Source of the DNA: an uncultured Collinsella sp.
GTDB taxonomy: Bacteria > Actinomycetota > Coriobacteriia > Coriobacteriales > Coriobacteriaceae
Direction of reading: 5' to 3'
NCBI GenBank assembly: GCA_902478985.1
Contig: CABSNH010000063.1
Coordinates: forward strand, 1 to 8,765
Length of the DNA stretch: 8,765 bases
Positions 6,185-8,765 of the stretch are shown here, piece by piece. Made by a program: the position numbers and the translations under genes. Position 1 is the first letter of the stretch. Each line of letters begins with the position of its first letter. The notes beneath the pieces were generated by a model. That model did no database searches, was not told the origin of the DNA, and saw nothing but the letters and a program-made list of their open reading frames with translations.

Positions 6185-7003
6185 TTAGAGCTCCAGGGCG
6201 AGGGTGACGGGGCAGTGGTCGCTGCCGAAGATGTCGCCACGGATACCGGTGTCGCGCACATTGCCGGCGATTGCGTCGCTCACCAGGAAGTAATCGATGC
6301 GCCAGCCGGCGTTGTTCTTGCGGGCATTAAAGCGGTAGCTCCACCAGCTGTAGACGCCCTCGACATCCGGATTGGCCGCGCGCCAGGTGTCGGTAAAGCC
6401 GGCGTCGAGCAGCTCGGTAAACTTGCCGCGCTCTTCGTCCGAAAAACCGGCGTTGCCGCGGTTGGACTTGGGGTTCTTAAGGTCGATCTCCTCGTGCGCC
6501 ACGTTAAAGTCGCCGCAGGTTACGACGGGCTTGCCGGTTTCGCGCTCAAGCGCGCTCAAAAAGCCGCGATAGGCATCGTCCCAGGCCATGCGCACGTCGA
6601 TGCGCGCGAGCTCATTTTGGGCGTTGGGCGTGTAGACATCCACAAACCAAAACTTGTCGAACTCGAGCGCGCAGACGCGGCCCTCGGTTGTGGCTTGGGC
6701 GACGAGCTCGGCCGCCTCGCCCTCGCCAGCGTAGGGCAGCAGTGCGTCGGCGTGCAGCACGCGCAGCGGTTCCTGGCGGCTAAAGACCGCAGTGCCCGAA
6801 TAGCCTTTACGCTCGGCGTAGCTCCAGGTTTGGTGATAGCCGGCCAGGTCAATATCGACCTGGCCCTCCTGCAGCTTGGTCTCCTGCAGCGCCAAGATAT
6901 CGACATCGAGTTCTTGCGCGATTTGGATAAAGCTCGGGTCCTTTTTGAGCACGGCGCGCAGGCCGTTGACGTTCCACGAGGCGAAAGTGTAAGTCTGAGG
7001 CAT
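6185..7003 (-). CDS. xth: Exodeoxyribonuclease III / class II AP endonuclease
   Basis: Base-excision repair nuclease that cleaves the backbone 5' of abasic sites and trims 3' blocks; cytosolic and Mg-dependent. The 272-residue length fits the ExoA/XthA family (about 250-280). Motifs in order: SWNVNGLRA (9-17, with Asn11), LALQETK (37-43, metal ligand Glu41), KGYSGTAVF (66-74), VDVYTPNA (121-128, Tyr124), CGDFNVAHEEIDL (163-175, Asp165 and Asn167), SNRGNAGFSDEER (180-192), WSYRFNARKNNAGWRIDYFL (221-240) and GSDHCPV (260-266, Asp262-His263 pair). All catalytic residues are present. Start ATG 7003 has AAAGGA at 7013-7008. It is convergent with ecfS and divergent from the sirtuin. The 136-nt spacer at 7004-7139 shows no promoter I can defend, only a 5-bp GC hairpin (7093-7106). 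Confidence 0.97.
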   Translation of the reverse strand: MPQTYTFASWNVNGLRAVLKKDPSFIQIAQELDVDILALQETKLQEGQVDIDLAGYHQTWSYAERKGYSGTAVFSRQEPLRVLHADALLPYAGEGEAAELVAQATTEGRVCALEFDKFWFVDVYTPNAQNELARIDVRMAWDDAYRGFLSALERETGKPVVTCGDFNVAHEEIDLKNPKSNRGNAGFSDEERGKFTELLDAGFTDTWRAANPDVEGVYSWWSYRFNARKNNAGWRIDYFLVSDAIAGNVRDTGIRGDIFGSDHCPVTLALEL

Positions 7004-7128
7004 GGTGTCCTTTCGACGGGGTTGGCAGGCTTAAGATTAGCGCAACAGGGGCGGTGGTGGGCTCCGCGCGTGTCGACCCAAAGGCTGCGCGCCGGGCAAG
7101 CGCCCGCCGCCATCCGACCAACAAGGAC

Positions 7129-7133
7129 GGAGG
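7129..7133 (+). promoter_or_regulatory. Ribosome binding site of the sirtuin gene
   Basis: GGAGG lies 6 nt before ATG 7140 and 9 nt before the second, adjacent ATG at 7143. Either codon is well placed, so the product may begin with one or two methionines. Confidence 0.8.
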
Positions 7134-7139
7134 ACTCAT

Positions 7140-7892
7140 ATGATGCAGGCAATAACGGATCCCAAGCAGGCCTCCGCCGCGCTGGAAGAGCTGTTCGGCA
7201 CCCACAAGCGCGTGGTCTTCTTTGGCGGCGCGGGTGTTTCCACGGCGAGTGGCATCCCCGATTTCCGCAGCGTGGACGGCCTGTATCACCAGCAGTTTGC
7301 CTATCCGCCCGAGACCATGCTCTCGCATAGCTTTTATGAGGCGCATCCGGCCGAGTTCTTCGACTTCTACCGCACCAAGATGATCGCGCTTGGCGCCAAG
7401 CCCAACCGCTGCCACACCAAGCTGGCCGAGCTGGAGCGCGCCGGAAAGCTAAATGCCGTGGTGACGCAAAATATCGACGGTCTGCATCAGATGGCCGGCT
7501 CGCAGCGTGTGTTTGAGCTGCACGGATCGGTCCATCGCAACATTTGCCAGTCGTGCGGCGCGGTCTATAGCGCCGAGTGGATTTGCTCGCGCGAGCACGA
7601 GGACGCCGCGGGCGTGCCCGTGTGTCCTGCGTGCGGCGGGCGCATCAAGCCCGATGTGGTGCTCTACGAGGAGCCGCTCGATGAGCGTGTGCTGACCGGC
7701 GCCGTTGCCGCCATCGCCGAGGCCGATGCCCTCATCGTGGGCGGGACCTCGCTCGTGGTGTATCCGGCGGCGGGCCTTACGCGCTACTTTACCGGCGATA
7801 CGCTGGCCATTTGCAATCTTGCTCCCACCGATCAGGATGCAAATGCCGACCTGCTGATTTCTTGCGACATCGCGGCCGCGTTTGCGTTCTAG
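7140..7892 (+). CDS. cobB: Sirtuin, NAD-dependent protein deacylase (SIR2 family)
   Basis: Removes acetyl or related acyl groups from protein lysines using NAD+, giving nicotinamide and O-acyl-ADP-ribose. The 250 residues are a single catalytic domain with no extension. Rossmann NAD motif GAGVSTASGIPDFRS (30-44); TQNIDGLH (109-116) in the nicotinamide pocket; catalytic His128 in LHGS (127-130); structural zinc site CQSC (136-139) and CPAC (162-165); GGTSLVVYPA (201-210) near the C-terminal NAD contact. All key residues are intact. The zinc-binding Cys pairs and lack of a signal peptide fit a cytosolic bacterial class U/III-type enzyme; which acyl group it prefers cannot be read from sequence. 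No partner acetyltransferase or macrodomain gene is adjacent, so it is probably a stand-alone regulator. The folP gene follows 94 nt later with its own candidate promoter. Confidence 0.96.
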   Translation: MMQAITDPKQASAALEELFGTHKRVVFFGGAGVSTASGIPDFRSVDGLYHQQFAYPPETMLSHSFYEAHPAEFFDFYRTKMIALGAKPNRCHTKLAELERAGKLNAVVTQNIDGLHQMAGSQRVFELHGSVHRNICQSCGAVYSAEWICSREHEDAAGVPVCPACGGRIKPDVVLYEEPLDERVLTGAVAAIAEADALIVGGTSLVVYPAAGLTRYFTGDTLAICNLAPTDQDANADLLISCDIAAAFAF

Positions 7893-7906
7893 CCCGTGTG
7901 CGCGGA

Positions 7907-7912
7907 TACAAT
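7907..7912 (+). promoter_or_regulatory. Candidate -10 box for folP
   Basis: TACAAT (5 of 6 to consensus) sits 15 nt after the sirtuin stop. The best upstream hexamer is TTGCGT (7882-7887), with a long 19-nt spacer and partly inside the sirtuin coding end, so the -35 is poor. Transcription from here would begin near 7919 and give a leader of about 68 nt. Confidence 0.35.
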
Positions 7913-7934
7913 AGAAAGACTGATTGCAAAACAA

Positions 7935-7974
7935 CCCCGCCGCCTGCGCCCGAGCGCGGCGGCGCGGGCATTTT
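7935..7974 (+). terminator. Terminator-like GC hairpin with T-run in the folP leader (possible attenuator)
   Basis: GCCGCC (7939-7944) pairs with GGCGGC (7958-7963). Inside, GCGC (7946-7949) pairs with GCGC (7954-7957) around a CCGA tetraloop, with T7945 bulged. Outside, CCC pairs with GGG (7966-7968) across a two-base bulge. A four-T run (7971-7974) follows two bases later and abuts the folP ribosome binding site. It could end sirtuin transcripts, attenuate folP, or be a leader hairpin. The T-run is short, so strength is uncertain. Confidence 0.5.
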
Positions 7975-7980
7975 AGGAGG
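7975..7980 (+). promoter_or_regulatory. Ribosome binding site of folP
   Basis: AGGAGG, a near-perfect site, is 6 nt before ATG 7987. An in-frame ATG at 7981 touches it directly and is too close to be used, which selects 7987 as the start. Confidence 0.85.
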
Positions 7981-7986
7981 ATGTTC

Positions 7987-8765
7987 ATGGCGAACGATAG
8001 CAAGACATGGCGGTGCGGAAAGTACGAGCTCAGCTTTGACCGCCCGCGCATCATGGGCGTCCTCAACGTGACGCCCGATTCGTTTAGCGATGGCGGGGAG
8101 CACTTCGACCCGGATGCCGCCATCGAGTACGGCCTGGCGATGCTCGACGCCGGCGCCGACATCATCGACGTGGGCGGCGAGTCCACGCGTCCCGGATTTA
8201 CCCCGGTCAATCCCGACGAGGAGGCTCGCCGCGTGCTGCCCGTGGTGCGCGCACTGGCCAAAGAGGGCGCTATCGTCTCGATCGACACGCGCCATGTGGC
8301 GGTTGCCAAGGCGGCCGTGCGCTGCGGCGCCTCGATCGTCAACGACGTGACGGGCTTCACCGACCCCAAGATGGTCGAATTTGTCGCGACGAGCACCTGC
8401 GGCGTCATCGTGATGCACGCCGGCGAGGTCGCGGCGCCCACGCGCACGCATGCAACGGTGCAGCTCGATACCTCGGCCGCGGCGTTTGTTGCCGAGAAGG
8501 CGCGCGAGGCGGCCGCCGAGGCTGCGCGCGAGGCCGAGAAGCCTGCCCGCCGCCGCCGTGGCAAGCTGCTGGGCGAGCCCAAGACGGAGGCCAAGCTGCC
8601 GGGCGGCGTGGTGCAGCCCTCGCTGCCGTTTGGCGATCCGGAGCCCGCGCCCGAGCCTACGGACGAGCAGAAGCAGGAGACACCGGCCGCCGGAGAGGTC
8701 GCTCCTGTTGCCGAGGCCGCTGCGAGCCCTGAGCCCGCCCCGGAGCCCAATGACCACCTGGCAGC
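7987..8765 (+). CDS. folP: Dihydropteroate synthase with a low-complexity insertion, 3' end beyond the window
   Basis: Condenses 6-hydroxymethyl-dihydropterin diphosphate with p-aminobenzoate in folate synthesis; the enzyme class inhibited by sulfonamides. 259 residues are visible. The N-terminal half of the TIM barrel is canonical: MGVLNVTPDSFSDGG (23-37, Asn27), DVGGESTRPG (61-70), VSIDTR (97-102, Asp100), NDVTGF (119-124) and VIVMH (140-144). After His144, where the family expects a short G-x-P-x-x-M-Q loop and helix, the chain becomes an Ala/Glu/Arg-rich probable helix (164-185), a four-Arg patch (188-191), then Pro/Glu/Ala-rich sequence with PEPAPEP repeated at 218-224 and 248-254. The frame stays open to the window end. 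By residue 259 a normal enzyme (about 270) would be nearly complete, yet the later barrel motifs (LDPGIGFGK-like and the C-terminal S-R-K) have not appeared. They should lie downstream if the gene is functional. Confidence 0.93.
   Translation, partial: MANDSKTWRCGKYELSFDRPRIMGVLNVTPDSFSDGGEHFDPDAAIEYGLAMLDAGADIIDVGGESTRPGFTPVNPDEEARRVLPVVRALAKEGAIVSIDTRHVAVAKAAVRCGASIVNDVTGFTDPKMVEFVATSTCGVIVMHAGEVAAPTRTHATVQLDTSAAAFVAEKAREAAAEAAREAEKPARRRRGKLLGEPKTEAKLPGGVVQPSLPFGDPEPAPEPTDEQKQETPAAGEVAPVAEAAASPEPAPEPNDHLA

Noticed and set aside
6215..7330. 371-codon plus-strand frame across xth and into the sirtuin
   Set aside because: Antisense to an intact AP endonuclease and then out of frame with the sirtuin; no motif or start signal.
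7140..7892. Functional link of cobB to cobalamin uptake by the nearby ECF system
   Set aside because: The symbol is historical; the protein is a standard deacylase, on a separate transcription unit with xth in between. Proximity is not evidence.
7449..8750. 433-codon minus-strand frame covering the sirtuin end and folP
   Set aside because: Ser/Gly/Ala-rich translation without motifs; it spans two well-supported plus-strand genes and their spacer.

Overview
The window is GC-rich, tightly packed bacterial chromosome. Gene content and codon use suggest a high-GC Gram-positive anaerobe of the Coriobacteriia, with Collinsella or a close relative as my best guess. This is inference from protein style and layout; no rRNA or other taxonomic marker is present. 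Eight protein genes are supported: prs (3' edge at the window start), glmU, a three-gene ECF transporter operon (ecfT, fused ecfA-ecfA, ecfS), an exodeoxyribonuclease III-type AP endonuclease, a sirtuin, and the 5' part of folP.

Layout: 1-2591 is minus strand, glmU then prs, making UDP-GlcNAc and PRPP. They are separated by 192 bases holding a hairpin terminator and a possible separate prs promoter. At 2592-2687 a short divergent spacer carries a nested palindrome overlapping a candidate promoter. 2688-6035 is the plus-strand ECF operon. Its genes overlap by 1 nt or are 4 nt apart, so they are probably translationally coupled and make one complete vitamin/micronutrient importer. Its substrate is not shown by the DNA. 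6036-6184, between convergent ecfS and xth, holds two consecutive inverted repeats and no gene. 6185-7003 is xth (minus); 7140-7892 is the sirtuin (plus); 7987 to the window end is folP, with its own candidate promoter and a GC-rich hairpin whose T-run abuts the folP ribosome binding site.

Most of the window is housekeeping. The unusual parts are: (1) a 195-bp imperfectly palindromic segment, exactly 65 codons, in the linker between the two ATPase domains of the fused EcfA, resembling an in-frame repeat insertion; (2) a perfect 17-bp inverted repeat followed by a second palindrome between ecfS and xth; (3) a long Ala/Glu/Pro/Arg-rich insertion in the middle of the dihydropteroate synthase barrel; (4) an attenuator-like leader on folP; and (5) an orphan-substrate ECF transporter with a fused ATPase and a possible operator. 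I see no CRISPR array, tRNA, rRNA, transposase or phage gene.
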